A DNA stretch of 64,000 bases from Aminobacter sp. J41 (GCF_000526635.1 NZ_JAGL01000014.1:1-64000); one strand, 5' to 3'; shown: positions 50,922 to 60,855, numbered from the stretch's first letter. Numbers and translations are program-made. The notes: generated by a model from the sequence alone, not told the origin.

Positions 50922-51700
50922 TTGCCGAGGCTCGCTTCCAGAAACGCCGCAATGCGCGGGGAGGGGGGAGCGGTGAAAAACTGTTCGGTCGGAAGGTCGG
51001 CGTGGATGCGCCCGCCCTCCATGAAGACGATGCGGTCGGCCGCCTCGCGCGCAAAACGCAGCTCATGGGTGACCACCACCATCGTCCGGTCCTCGTCGGC
51101 AAGCTTTCGCATGACGGCAAGCACCTCCCCGACGAGCTCGGGATCGAGCGCCGAGGTGGCCTCATCGAACAGGAGCAGGATCGGCTCCATGCACAATGCG
51201 CGCGCGATGCCGACGCGCTGCTGCTGGCCGCCGGAAAGCTCGGCCGGATAGCAGCTGGCCTTGTCCGCAAGGCCGACGGATTCAAGAACGCGCAGCGCCA
51301 GCTCTTCAGCGGCGCCGCGCGTTCGGGCGAGAACCTGCACCTGGCCCTCGGTCAGGTTCTCTATTACGGTTTTGTGGGGAAAGAGGGCAAAGCGCTGGAA
51401 CACCATGCCGATGCGCTGGCGCATCCGGGAAAGCTCGCGGTCGGACTGCATCTTCCGCCCGGAGGGTGCCTCGCGATAGCCGATCAGTTCCCCATCGACC
51501 CGGACCTCGCCCCGGTCGTACGGGACGAGGAAATTGATGCAGCGAAGAAGGGTCGTCTTGCCCGAGCCGCTCGGCCCGACGACGGCGACGGTCTCGCCAC
51601 GGCGGACGGTGAGGCTGATGCCGGACAGCACCTCATTGGCGCCGAAGGACTTGTGAAGCCCGGCGATCTGAAGAACGGGTATGCCATCCGTCTCGGCCAA
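50918..51700 (-). CDS. Amino-acid ABC transporter ATP-binding protein
   Basis: 260 residues from TTG at 51700 (SD GGAAGGG; no other start in the first 60 codons). Walker A GPSGSGKTT, signature LSGGQQQRVGIARAL, Walker B ILLLFDEATSALD and H-loop VTHELRFA. Polar amino-acid importer family (GlnQ/HisP type). Confidence 0.94.
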   Translation of the reverse strand: MAETDGIPVLQIAGLHKSFGANEVLSGISLTVRRGETVAVVGPSGSGKTTLLRCINFLVPYDRGEVRVDGELIGYREAPSGRKMQSDRELSRMRQRIGMVFQRFALFPHKTVIENLTEGQVQVLARTRGAAEELALRVLESVGLADKASCYPAELSGGQQQRVGIARALCMEPILLLFDEATSALDPELVGEVLAVMRKLADEDRTMVVVTHELRFAREAADRIVFMEGGRIHADLPTEQFFTAPPSPRIAAFLEASLGK

Positions 51701-51727
51701 TGAGGGACCCTTCCTGCCGGTCCCGTC

Positions 51728-52525
51728 TTACTGCGGGATCGCGCTGGCGTTGCCGAACCACTTGACGGCAATCGCATTCAGCGTGCCGTCGGCCTTCATG
51801 GCGGCGATCGCCTCGTTGATCTGCTTGAGGCCCTCGGTGTCTGCCTGGCGCAGCGCGACGCCGTTGAGCTTCACGTCCTCGGTCAGCGGCTTCTCGACCA
51901 CTTCGAGCTTGCCGGCGAACTGGTTGGCGGCAATGTACTGGCCGTTGACGCTTTCGACCACGACCACGTCGATGCGGCCGAGCATCAGATCGTTGTAGGC
52001 ATCGACGACGGTGTTGTAGGTGGCAACGTTGGCGCCCTCGACGCCCTCGACCACGGTCGCGGCGGAGGTGGCTCCCTGAACGCCGACGCGGAGCGTCTTC
52101 AGGTCGTCAAGCGTGACGTCCTTCTTCTCGGCGCCGGCCTTCACGACCGCCATGATCGTCTGCTGCATGATCGGATCGGAGAAGGCGACGACCTTCTTGC
52201 GCTCGTCGGTGATCACCATGTTGGTGACGGCGTCGATCTTCTTTGCCTGCAGCGCCGGGATGATGCCGTCCCAGGCCATGCCCTCGTACTTGACCGGGAT
52301 GTCGAGGTGCTTGCCGAGCTCCTCGACGAAGTCGACGTCGAAGCCGACCAGCTTGCCGCTCTCGTCCTGGAACGAGATCGGGCGGAAATGCGGGTCGGCG
52401 CCGGCGGTGAAAGACGTGAACTTTTCCTGCGCGTGCGCCGGCGCGGCCATTGCGGCGGCGATCAGGCAGGCGCCGGCAAGTCCGGCCAGTTTACGAAGTA
52501 CCGAGTTCATGTCTTTCGTTCCCAT
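51728..52525 (-). CDS. Amino-acid ABC transporter substrate-binding protein
   Basis: 265 residues from ATG at 52525 or 52510; both overlap the end of hyuA, by 35 or 20 bp. Signal peptide ends in APAHA. Solute-binding fold of family 3: ISFQDESGKLVGFDVDFVEE, then QAKKIDAVTNMVITDERKKV. Tight coupling to hyuA suggests the bound ligand is the hyuAB substrate or a related amino acid derivative (inference). Confidence 0.92.
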   Translation of the reverse strand: MGTKDMNSVLRKLAGLAGACLIAAAMAAPAHAQEKFTSFTAGADPHFRPISFQDESGKLVGFDVDFVEELGKHLDIPVKYEGMAWDGIIPALQAKKIDAVTNMVITDERKKVVAFSDPIMQQTIMAVVKAGAEKKDVTLDDLKTLRVGVQGATSAATVVEGVEGANVATYNTVVDAYNDLMLGRIDVVVVESVNGQYIAANQFAGKLEVVEKPLTEDVKLNGVALRQADTEGLKQINEAIAAMKADGTLNAIAVKWFGNASAIPQ

Positions 52526-54578
52526 TGATAGTGTTGTGCACCGGCGCGGCCAGCGTGACCATGATGGCCCGCGAGCCTGCCAGAACCTCGATTTCGTCGG
52601 CCGGCCCCACCACCGTTACCGAGTCGAACTGTTCGATGACCAGCGGCCCGGTCGCCTTCCAGCCGGACGGAAGATCCTCACGGCTGTAGACCGGGCATTC
52701 GGTCTCATTGTGTTCATCCAGCCATATTTTTCGCGTCGCGACCGGACGCGGCTCACTGTTCGACGCAGCTTCCTTAAGGGAAGCGAATTCAGCGCGTTGG
52801 CGGCTGATCTTGAGGCGCAGATTGACGAGTTCGACGGGCGCCGTGTCGGAGGCATGGCCGTAGCGCTTGCGGTGCTCGGCAATGAAGCGCAGGCGGGCGT
52901 CCTCGAGACCTGCAAGGTCGGCGCGGCCAAGCGGCACGGTGATCGTGTGCGACTGGCCGACATAGCGAAGATCGACCTGCCAGCGCGAGGCAAGTTCATC
53001 TTCGGCAAAGCCATCGGCGACGATGCGCCCGATGAGCTGGCCGGAGAGCTCGCCGGTAATGCCCGCGAATTCGTCGGCGGGGATCGTGCCGATCTGCTTC
53101 AGCCAGGTGCGCTGGGCGTCATAGGCGATGTCGACGCTGGCGATGCCATGCGCGGAGAAGACGCCGCAATAATAGGGGACCAGCACCTGCGGGATCGACA
53201 GCGCGCGGGCGACATCCAGCGCATGCAGCGCGCCGGCGCCGCCGAAGGCGACGAGCAGCATCTTTCTCGGGTCATCGCCGCGCTCGGTCGAGATCGCGCG
53301 CACGGCGCGAACTATATTGGCGGCGGTGACGCGCAGCACGCCGTGGGCGGCGCGCTGCCAGTTGGTGCCGAGCGGCCCGGCGAGTTCCTTCTCGATCGCG
53401 GCAATCGCGGCGGCGCGGTCGAGCGGAAATTGCCCGCCCAGCATGCTGCGCTCGCCGATGCGGCCAAGCGCGATGTGCGCGTCGGACACGGTCGGCTGCG
53501 TGCCGCCATTGCCATAGGCGACGGGACCGGGCTCCGAGCCTGCGCTGCGCGGGCCGACCTTGAGCAGACCGGTGGCATCGATATGCGCGATCGAGCCGCC
53601 GCCAGCACCGATCGTCTCAATCTCGGCAGAGGCAATCGCTACCGGATAGCCGCCGATGACGCGCTCGTCGGTGACGGTGATCTCGCAGTCGTGCAGCACG
53701 GCGAGATCCGAGCTGGTGCCGCCGACGTCGAGCGTCAGTACCGACTTGAAGCCGTGCTCAAGCGCGAGCTCGCGCGTGCCGACGACGCCGCCAGCCGGGC
53801 CGGACATGGCGCACTTGATCGGGAAACGGCCGGCTTCCTCGAAGGTCAGGCAGCCTCCGGCCGAACCCATGATATAGGTTTTTGCGATGCCGCCGTCATT
53901 GACCTGCTTCAGGCCATCGAGGAAGCGGGACATCACCGGAATGGAAGCGGCGTTGAGCGCCGTCGCCGCGGTGCGCTCGTATTCGCGGAAGACGGGCAGA
54001 ACTTCCGAGGAGATCGACACCGGCACGCCAAGGCTTTCGAGGCGCTCGCGCGCGGCCTTTTCATGGGCGGCGTCGACATAGGAATAGAGGAAGCTGACCG
54101 CGACCGCCTCGACGTTCTCGGCGCGCAACGTTTCCACCACGCGGTCGACCGCCTCGATGTCGAGCGGCTTCAGCACCTCGCCGGTGTGGTCGAGACGCTC
54201 GGGAATGTCGAAGCGCAGATTGCGCGGCGAGACGACCGGCGCGCGGCGCTTGTGCAGGTCATAGGAGGAGGGGCGCGTCATGCGCGCGATTTCCAGCACG
54301 TCGCGGAAACCTTCGGTGGTCAGCACCGCGGTGCGCGCGAGCTGGCCCTCGAGCAGGGCGTTGGTGACGACGGTGGTGCCGACGACCAGCGACTGGATGT
54401 CGGAGAGCGTTGCGCCCATTTCGCCGGCGAGCGAGCGGAGAGCCGCGAAGATGTCCTCGCCCTGGCGGCCCTTGCGGTGCAGCACCTTGGAGATGCGGGT
54501 TTCGCCCGAAACGGGATTGGCGAGCACGATGTCGATGAAGGTGCCGCCGACGTCGGCTGCTGCGAGAAGGTGTGCCAT
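52491..54578 (-). CDS. hyuA: Hydantoinase/oxoprolinase subunit A (HyuA)
   Basis: 695 residues. ATG at 54578 has GGAGGG at good spacing and is preferred to GTG at 54584. The N-terminal ATP-binding region (AAADVGGTFIDIVLANPVSG, LVVGTTVVTNALLEG) and the second phosphate motif (VLTLDVGGTSSDLAV, LVAFGGAGALHALDVA) identify an N-methylhydantoinase/5-oxoprolinase family A subunit. With HyuB it should open a cyclic imide/lactam ring with ATP. The substrate among hydantoins, N-methylhydantoins or 5-oxoproline is not resolved. Its start overlaps the hyuB stop region. Confidence 0.93.
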   Translation of the reverse strand: MAHLLAAADVGGTFIDIVLANPVSGETRISKVLHRKGRQGEDIFAALRSLAGEMGATLSDIQSLVVGTTVVTNALLEGQLARTAVLTTEGFRDVLEIARMTRPSSYDLHKRRAPVVSPRNLRFDIPERLDHTGEVLKPLDIEAVDRVVETLRAENVEAVAVSFLYSYVDAAHEKAARERLESLGVPVSISSEVLPVFREYERTAATALNAASIPVMSRFLDGLKQVNDGGIAKTYIMGSAGGCLTFEEAGRFPIKCAMSGPAGGVVGTRELALEHGFKSVLTLDVGGTSSDLAVLHDCEITVTDERVIGGYPVAIASAEIETIGAGGGSIAHIDATGLLKVGPRSAGSEPGPVAYGNGGTQPTVSDAHIALGRIGERSMLGGQFPLDRAAAIAAIEKELAGPLGTNWQRAAHGVLRVTAANIVRAVRAISTERGDDPRKMLLVAFGGAGALHALDVARALSIPQVLVPYYCGVFSAHGIASVDIAYDAQRTWLKQIGTIPADEFAGITGELSGQLIGRIVADGFAEDELASRWQVDLRYVGQSHTITVPLGRADLAGLEDARLRFIAEHRKRYGHASDTAPVELVNLRLKISRQRAEFASLKEAASNSEPRPVATRKIWLDEHNETECPVYSREDLPSGWKATGPLVIEQFDSVTVVGPADEIEVLAGSRAIMVTLAAPVHNTINGNERHELGTS

Positions 54579-54580
54579 GC

Positions 54581-56266
54581 TCACGCCCTCCCGGCGGCCG
54601 CGCGCCGCATGCCATAGCCGAACAGTTCGTCCTCGGCCGTGAGGGCAGGGGAGCGTTCCGCCGCCTTGCCATAGCCGCCGCCGCCCGCCGTTTCGATGGT
54701 GACGAGCGAGTTGGCGTCGACCGAGGCTGCGGTAAAGCGCTTCACGTCCTGAACGCGGCCATCGGCGTGCTCAATGGTTGCGTGGGTCGGGCGGCCCGGC
54801 TCGCCGCCATAAAGGCCGCTCGGGCCGTTCGACGGCATGCTGATCTGGAACGAGCAGCGCACGGGCGCGAGCATGCGGAAGGCGCGGCGCAGGCCGAAGC
54901 CGCCGCGGAATTTGCCATCGCCGGCCGAGCCCTCGACCAGCTCATAACGTTCGATGCGTACGGGAAGGCTGGTTTCCAGCACCTCGACCGGCGTGTCGTG
55001 CAGGTTCGCGACCGGCGGGATCATGCCGCTTTCGCCATCGGCCACGGCACTGGCGCCCGAGCCGCCGCCAAGCGCCTCACCATAGGCGAACAGCCGGTCC
55101 GTGCGCGGGTGAAAGCCGCCGAAGGAAAAGACGCCGCCGCCGCCGGTGCCAGCCAGCACCAGCTCCGGCACGATGTCGGCCAGCGCCGTCATCATCGCGT
55201 CAAAGGTGTGGTAGGAGACCTGCGTTGCCGCCGAGATCGCGCAAGGATAGCGCGGATTGACGATGGTGCCTTCCGGCGCCACCACGTCGATCAGCCGGTA
55301 GAGGCCGGCATTGGCCGCAATTCCTTCCGCAATCGAGATGCGGACTGCCATGTAGACGCTGGCGAGCGTGTTGGAAAAGCACGAATTGAACGGGCTCGGC
55401 GTGTGGCCGCCGGTGCCGGTGAAGTCGACGACGAGGCGGTCGTCCTTCTTCGAGACGGCAACGCGGATCGGAATGCCCTCGCCGCCAAAATCGGCATGAG
55501 CGAGACCTTCCCAGACGCGCTCGGGCAGGGCTTCGAGCCGCTTGCGGAACGCCTTTTCGGAGAGGCCGATGATCTGCGCGATCGCGAAGTGGAGGTCGGT
55601 GGCGCTGTGCTTTTGCGCCATTTCGTCGATGCGGTTCTGCGCGACGGTGACGGAGGCGATCTGCGCGCCGAGGTCGGCGCGGCGCTCTTCCGGCAGGCGG
55701 GAATTGGCGCAGATGATGCGTTCGATGCCTGCATTGAGCACGCCGCGGTCGACCAGCTTCACCGGCGGAATGCGCAGGCCTTCCTGAAAGATCTCGGTGG
55801 CATCCGCCGGCATCGAGCGCGGCGCCATGCCGCCGACGTCGGTGTGATGCGCCATCGAGGCGGCAAAGCCGACCAGTTCGCCGCCGACGAACAGCGGCCC
55901 CGCGACGATGAAGTCCGGCAGGTGGTTGGCGCCATGATACGGATCGTTCGCCAGGAACACGTCGCCCGGCTGCATCTGTGCAACGTCGAACTCGCGCAGG
56001 ATGTGCAGCATCGCCTCAGCCATGACGCCGAGATGGATCGGAATGTGCTCGGCCTGCACCGCCATCTCGCCGTCGCGGCTGTAGAGGCAGCAGGAGCAGT
56101 CGCGCCGCTCCTTGATGTTGGGCGACTGGCTCGACCGGATCAGCCCCTCGGCCATTTCCTCGCAAACCGACTGCAGGCCGCTGCGGATCAATTCGATCTC
56201 GATAGCGTCCAGCGGGCTGGATGCTTCCTGCGCACGTGCTACAAGGTCGAGATCAGCGGTTCGCAT
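54581..56266 (-). CDS. hyuB: Hydantoinase/oxoprolinase subunit B (HyuB)
   Basis: 561 residues from ATG at 56266; an earlier TTG (56326) falls in the IclR gene. HyuB motifs: SGLQSVCEEMAEGLIRSSQS, GDVFLANDPYHGANHLPDF, MAHHTDVGGMAPRSMPADA, RTDRLFAYGEALGGGSGASA, GGGGYGKAAERSP. First gene of the five-gene operon hyuB-hyuA-SBP-ATPase-permease. Divergent from iclR by 80 bp. Confidence 0.93.
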   Translation of the reverse strand: MRTADLDLVARAQEASSPLDAIEIELIRSGLQSVCEEMAEGLIRSSQSPNIKERRDCSCCLYSRDGEMAVQAEHIPIHLGVMAEAMLHILREFDVAQMQPGDVFLANDPYHGANHLPDFIVAGPLFVGGELVGFAASMAHHTDVGGMAPRSMPADATEIFQEGLRIPPVKLVDRGVLNAGIERIICANSRLPEERRADLGAQIASVTVAQNRIDEMAQKHSATDLHFAIAQIIGLSEKAFRKRLEALPERVWEGLAHADFGGEGIPIRVAVSKKDDRLVVDFTGTGGHTPSPFNSCFSNTLASVYMAVRISIAEGIAANAGLYRLIDVVAPEGTIVNPRYPCAISAATQVSYHTFDAMMTALADIVPELVLAGTGGGGVFSFGGFHPRTDRLFAYGEALGGGSGASAVADGESGMIPPVANLHDTPVEVLETSLPVRIERYELVEGSAGDGKFRGGFGLRRAFRMLAPVRCSFQISMPSNGPSGLYGGEPGRPTHATIEHADGRVQDVKRFTAASVDANSLVTIETAGGGGYGKAAERSPALTAEDELFGYGMRRAAAGRA

Positions 56267-56346
56267 GGTTAGTGCTGGCTTCCGGAGGCTGTAACCAGCA
56301 TTAGGCCCGCTGCGACGCCACTTCAATGCAGGAATGGTTCACATAT

Positions 56347-57117
56347 ATGGACGCACAAGTCAAAAGCGCGGTCCGCATCCTCGAAATTCTTGAGCTGCTC
56401 GGGCGCGCAACGCGCCCGTTATCGCTGAAAAACATCATGGATGAGCTGGGATATCCGAAAAGCAGCACGCATCTGCTCATGCAGACGCTGGTGGAGCGCG
56501 GCTATGCCGTTCGCGATGATGAACACCGCTTTTCGCTGAACCCCGACCATCGCAACGGGCCGGGTTGGGTCACTGGCCCGCATGCGCGCCTGCTGCAGGT
56601 CGCCGCCCCGATCATCGAGAGCCTGCGCAACGCCACCGGCGAGACGATCATGCTTGGCGTTCTCAATCGTGACCTTCGCATGCAGACGATCAAGATCGCC
56701 GTCGGCCCGCAGGCAATCCGCTACGATTCGCCGCTTTCGGGCGGCAGCGTCCCGTCCTACTGCTCGGCGATGGGCCGGATGCTTTTGTCGGCGCGCCCGC
56801 AGCGCGACGTCGACCGCTATCTGTCGAGCGAGCGCATCATTTCCTACACGCCCTATACGGTGATCGACCGCGCGGCGATCCGCCAGCTGATCGCGCAGGC
56901 GGCGAAGGACGGCTACTCGATCTCCGACCAGGAGCTCGACATCGGCGGCTCGGGAATCTCCGCCCCTGTCTTCAATGCCGCCGGCGAAGTCTTCGCCGCG
57001 CTCAACGTCGCCGCCGTTTCCAGCCGCTTCGTCTTCAACCGCGACAGCTACATCGAGGAAGTCGTCGCCCACGCGAAGGAACTGAGCGACCGCCTCGCCC
57101 AGCCGCTGGCCGGGTGA
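56347..57117 (+). CDS. IclR-family transcriptional regulator
   Basis: 256 residues from ATG at 56347 (SD GGAATGG; ATG at 56326 is also possible). N-terminal HTH: QVKSAVRILEILELLGRATR then IMDELGYPKSSTHLLMQTLV. IclR effector domain: GPQAIRYDSPLSGGSVPSYC, SAMGRMLLSARPQRDVDRYL, DGYSISDQELDIGGSGISAP. Divergent from hyuB, so the hyu/ABC operon is the obvious target. Confidence 0.92.
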   Translation: MDAQVKSAVRILEILELLGRATRPLSLKNIMDELGYPKSSTHLLMQTLVERGYAVRDDEHRFSLNPDHRNGPGWVTGPHARLLQVAAPIIESLRNATGETIMLGVLNRDLRMQTIKIAVGPQAIRYDSPLSGGSVPSYCSAMGRMLLSARPQRDVDRYLSSERIISYTPYTVIDRAAIRQLIAQAAKDGYSISDQELDIGGSGISAPVFNAAGEVFAALNVAAVSSRFVFNRDSYIEEVVAHAKELSDRLAQPLAG

Positions 57118-57252
57118 GCCGCAGAGAAGGCAAGGGCAGGGCGGTCCCTCTCCTGTCCTTCACCGCATCGTCCGCCGCCTCCACCACGCGCCACCCTCCC
57201 GTAGTTGACTAGTATGGCAGTGTGCTTCATGGTTTGATCCGAGGAGCGCGAG

Positions 57253-57948
57253 ATGCACGACGTGATGCGAAGGGGATGGACGCTTGACCAGGGGGCGCCG
57301 CTGGCGCCGCAGCTCTACCGCATCCTGCGCCAGCGCATCATTTCTGCTGACCTCACCCCTGGCTCGCGCATCTCCGAAGCCGAAATCGCCGCAACCTATG
57401 CGCTGAGCCGCCAGCCGGTGCGCGAGGCCTTCATCAAGCTCGCCGAGGACGGCCTGCTGGAAGTGCGCCCGCAGCGTGGCACTTACGTCCGCAAGATCTC
57501 GACCGCCGCCGTCAAGGACGTGCGCTTCGTGCGCGAGGCGATCGAGGCTGACATCGTCGCCCTTCTGGCCGACAATCCCGACCCCGCGCTGGTGCGCGAG
57601 CTGGAAAGCCAGCTGCGCGAGCAAAAGGAAGTCGCCGAGAGCGAGGCGAGCCGCTTCATCGTGCTTGACGAACGTTTCCACCGCACGCTCGCCGAAGCTG
57701 CCGGCAAGGCCTACGCCTGGAAGGTGATCGAACAGGTGAAGGGCCAGATGGACCGGGTGCGGTATCTGAGCGCCCTGCAGTTCCCGATGCGCGACCTCGT
57801 CGCCCAGCACTCCGACATCGTCCGCGCCATCGCCCGCGGCGATCCGGGCGCAGCGTCAGCCGCCATGCGCGTGCATTTGCGAAAGATCCTCACCGATCTT
57901 CCGGCAGTCGCCGCGGCGCGGCCGGACTTCTTCGATACCGGCACCTGA
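57253..57948 (+). CDS. GntR-family (FadR/FCD) transcriptional regulator
   Basis: 231 residues, ATG with GAGGAG. Winged helix: PQLYRILRQRIISADLTPGS, then YALSRQPVREAFIKLAEDG and VRPQRGTYVRKIS. FCD effector domain: VREAIEADIVALLADN, LDERFHRTLAEAAGKAYAW, HSDIVRAIARGDPGAASAA with the metal/ligand Asp/His residues in place. It is 45 bp before the TRAP operon 2 genes and probably controls them; sugar-acid ligand likely (inference). Confidence 0.92.
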   Translation: MHDVMRRGWTLDQGAPLAPQLYRILRQRIISADLTPGSRISEAEIAATYALSRQPVREAFIKLAEDGLLEVRPQRGTYVRKISTAAVKDVRFVREAIEADIVALLADNPDPALVRELESQLREQKEVAESEASRFIVLDERFHRTLAEAAGKAYAWKVIEQVKGQMDRVRYLSALQFPMRDLVAQHSDIVRAIARGDPGAASAAMRVHLRKILTDLPAVAAARPDFFDTGT

Positions 57949-57992
57949 AACTGCCGAAACCTGAAATGTCACAACCCCAGGGAGGAAAGGTA

Positions 57993-58970
57993 ATGCGACA
58001 CTTCAGCAGACTGACGAAAGTGATGATCGCCGGCGTCGCCGGCCTGATGCTCGCGGGCCAGGCGATGGCACAGGAGCTGACGCTCAAGCTCGGCCACCTC
58101 GCCAACGAGCAGAACTCCTGGCACAAGGCCTCGCTCAAGTTCGGCGAGGAGCTGAAGACCCTCACCAATGGCCGCATCGCTGTCGAGGTCTATCCCAACG
58201 ACTCGCTCGGCCGCGAGATGGACCTCATCAACGGCATGCAGCTCGGCACCGTCGAAATGACGATCACCGGCGAGAGCCTGCAGAACTGGGCGCCGATGGC
58301 AGCGCTGCTGGCGCTGCCCTACGCCTACAAGTCGCTCGAGGACATGGACGCGATCGCCGGAGGAGAGCTCGGCAAGAAGATCGAGGCCGAGATCATTGAA
58401 AAGGCGCAGGTTCGCCCGATCGCCTACTTCGCCCGTGGCCCGCGCAACCTGACGTCCAATCGCGCGATCACGTCGCCGGCTGAGCTCAACCGCCTGCGCA
58501 TGCGCGTGCCGAACGTGCCGCTGTTTGTCGACGTGTGGACCGCGCTCGGCGCGCAGCCGACGCCGATGGCGTTCTCGGAAGTGTTCACCGCCCTGCAGAA
58601 CGGCACCATCGAGGGCCAGGAGAACCCGCTGGCGCTGATCCAGTCGGCCTCGTTCAACGAGGTGCAGAGCCACGTGAACCTCACCGAGCACGTCCGCTCA
58701 TGGATCTACCTCACCATCGCCGAGCAGGTCTGGCAGAAGCTGTCCGAGGAGGACAAGGGCCACGTGATGGAGGCGGCCAAGCGCGCGCAGGAATTCGAGC
58801 GCCAGCAGTTCCTGCAGGATGAGGACGCAATCCGCGCCGACCTCGAAAAGAAGGGCATGACCTTCGTCGAGGTCGACCAGATGGCCTTCGCCGATGCCGC
58901 GCGCCAGCCGGTGATCGACAGCGTCTCCGAGGAGCTGCGCCCGATCGTCGAGGAAATCTTCAACCGCTGA
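57993..58970 (+). CDS. dctP: TRAP transporter substrate-binding protein (DctP family), system 2
   Basis: 325 residues from ATG at 57993 with GGGAGGAAAGG. Signal peptide cleaved after AMA. Motifs: LKLGHLANEQNSWHKASLKF, RIAVEVYPNDSLGREMDLIN, LNRLRMRVPNVPLFVDVWTA, GTIEGQENPLALIQSASFNE. First transport gene of the gntR-dctPQM-idnD cluster. Confidence 0.93.
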   Translation: MRHFSRLTKVMIAGVAGLMLAGQAMAQELTLKLGHLANEQNSWHKASLKFGEELKTLTNGRIAVEVYPNDSLGREMDLINGMQLGTVEMTITGESLQNWAPMAALLALPYAYKSLEDMDAIAGGELGKKIEAEIIEKAQVRPIAYFARGPRNLTSNRAITSPAELNRLRMRVPNVPLFVDVWTALGAQPTPMAFSEVFTALQNGTIEGQENPLALIQSASFNEVQSHVNLTEHVRSWIYLTIAEQVWQKLSEEDKGHVMEAAKRAQEFERQQFLQDEDAIRADLEKKGMTFVEVDQMAFADAARQPVIDSVSEELRPIVEEIFNR

Positions 58971-59054
58971 CGGCGGCACAAAACCGCTCCAGCTGAAACC
59001 TGCGGCGGCGCAGCCCGTGCTGCGCCGCGCCAGCGATGAAGGGCACCACCTGCC

Positions 59055-59561
59055 ATGCGCGCACTGGCCTTGTTTACCAGGCTCATCTCTTCGCTCAGCC
59101 GGCTCGGCGTCGGGCTCGCGTTTTCGCTGCTGATCGTCGTCGTGACGATCCAGATCGTGACGCGCAGCTTCGGCTTCCACTCGCCGGTCTGGACCGAGGA
59201 GGCCTCCCGCTACCTGCTGCTCTACATGACCGCCTTCGGCGTCGGCCTGTCGCTGCTGACGGGCGAGTTCGTCAATGTGGACCTGTTGCAGGAATCCTTG
59301 TCGGAGCGCACATCGTGGTGGATGCGGCTCTTTGCCAACATCCTCACGGCAGTGATGGGTGCCGTGATGATCTTACCCGCCTGGCGCTTCACCGCGATTG
59401 GCGCCATGCAACGCTCGCCCAGCCTGCGCTGGTCGATGGACTACATCCACGCCAGCGTTCTCGTCCTGGCGATCCTGCTGTTCCTGTTCGCCATGACCCG
59501 CGTCATCGGCATGCTTGCCGGTCTTGATGACGGCCGCCCTCGGCCGACGGAGGAAAACTAA
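59055..59561 (+). CDS. dctQ: TRAP transporter small permease (DctQ family), system 2
   Basis: 168 residues, four TM segments; QIVTRSFGFHSPVWTEEASR is the family signature. Three bases separate its stop from the dctM start. Confidence 0.92.
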   Translation: MRALALFTRLISSLSRLGVGLAFSLLIVVVTIQIVTRSFGFHSPVWTEEASRYLLLYMTAFGVGLSLLTGEFVNVDLLQESLSERTSWWMRLFANILTAVMGAVMILPAWRFTAIGAMQRSPSLRWSMDYIHASVLVLAILLFLFAMTRVIGMLAGLDDGRPRPTEEN

Positions 59562-59564
59562 CCG

Positions 59565-60845
59565 ATGGATCTCTTCCTTCTCGTCGTCACCTTCGCTGCC
59601 ACCCTCGCGCTCGGCGCGCCGGTCGCGGTGTGCCTGGGGCTGTCGTCGCTTGCCTACATCCTCGCCGCGGGCCTGCCGGTCGTCATCATCCCGCAGCGCA
59701 TGTATGCGGGCATGGACGTCTTCGTGCTCCTGTGCATTCCCGGCTTCATTCTCGCCGGTAACCTGATGAATTTCGGCGGTGTCACCGAGCGCATCATCCG
59801 CTTCGCCAATGCGCTGGTCGGCTGGATGCGCGGCGGGCTCGCCATGGCGAACGTCGCCGACTCGATGATGTTCGGCGGCATTTCCGGCACCGCCGTCGCC
59901 GACGTCGCCGCCACCGGCTCGGTGATGATCCCCGGCATGAAGAAGTCGGGCTATCCGGCCGACTTCTCCGCCGCCATCACCGCCGCCTCATCGACCGTCG
60001 GGCCTATGATCCCGCCGAGCGTGCCGATGATCATCGTCGGCGCGCTCTCCGGCATGTCGGTCGGCCAGCTGTTTCTCGCCGGTGCCGTGCCCGGCGTGCT
60101 GATGGGCATCGGCATGGGCATCACCTGCTATGTGCTCGCCGTGCGCCGCAACTATCCGCGTCAGCCCTGGCAGGGGGTAAGCGAGCTGATCGCCTCGTTC
60201 TTCTCCGCCTTCTGGGCGCTCGCCATGATTGGCCTCATCATCGGCGGCCTGATGTCGGGCATCGCCACACCCACCGAGACCGCGATCGTCGCCTGCATCT
60301 ACGCCTTCATCGTCGGCGCCTTCGTCTACCGCGAACTGCCGATCCGCGCCGTGCCGAAAATCATCGTCAACAGCGCGGTCTCGTCCGCCGGCATCCTCGC
60401 CCTCGTCGGCTTTGCCAACGTGTTCGGCTCGATCCTTGCCTCCGAGCGCATCCCGCAGATGCTGGTGAACGCGGTGCTGTCGGTCACCGACAACAAGTAC
60501 CTCGTCATCCTGCTCGTCAACTGCCTGCTGCTCATCGTCGGCATGTTCATGGAGACGATTGCGGCGCTCATAATCCTGTTCGTGCCGCTGCTGACGCTGG
60601 CGACCAGCGTCGGCATCGACCCGCTTCATTTCGCGACCTTCGCGGTGCTGAACCTGATGATCGGCCTGTGCACGCCGCCGATCGGCGTGTGCCTGTTCGT
60701 GGCGGCCAATATCGCGCGCATTCCGCTGATGCCGGTGATCCGGGCGGTACTCCCGTTCCTGATTTCCAACATCATCGTGCTGTTGCTGGTATCCTACTAT
60801 CCGCCCTTCGCCACATGGCTGCCGACGACGCTGATGGGAAACTAA
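59565..60845 (+). CDS. dctM: TRAP transporter large permease (DctM family), system 2
   Basis: 426 residues, about 12 TM segments, with SD GGAGG inside the dctQ end. Signatures: CIPGFILAGNLMNFGGVTER, MFGGISGTAVADVAATGSVM, SSTVGPMIPPSVPMIIVGAL, NLMIGLCTPPIGVCLFVAA. 10 bp before idnD. Confidence 0.95.
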   Translation: MDLFLLVVTFAATLALGAPVAVCLGLSSLAYILAAGLPVVIIPQRMYAGMDVFVLLCIPGFILAGNLMNFGGVTERIIRFANALVGWMRGGLAMANVADSMMFGGISGTAVADVAATGSVMIPGMKKSGYPADFSAAITAASSTVGPMIPPSVPMIIVGALSGMSVGQLFLAGAVPGVLMGIGMGITCYVLAVRRNYPRQPWQGVSELIASFFSAFWALAMIGLIIGGLMSGIATPTETAIVACIYAFIVGAFVYRELPIRAVPKIIVNSAVSSAGILALVGFANVFGSILASERIPQMLVNAVLSVTDNKYLVILLVNCLLLIVGMFMETIAALIILFVPLLTLATSVGIDPLHFATFAVLNLMIGLCTPPIGVCLFVAANIARIPLMPVIRAVLPFLISNIIVLLLVSYYPPFATWLPTTLMGN

Positions 60846-60855
60846 GGAGGAGCCG

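Noticed and set aside
48922-51285. A single 787-codon frame covering the dehydratase and part of the ABC genes
   Set aside because: Only its last 326 codons form a protein family member; the upstream part is the wrong frame of the permease and ATPase genes.
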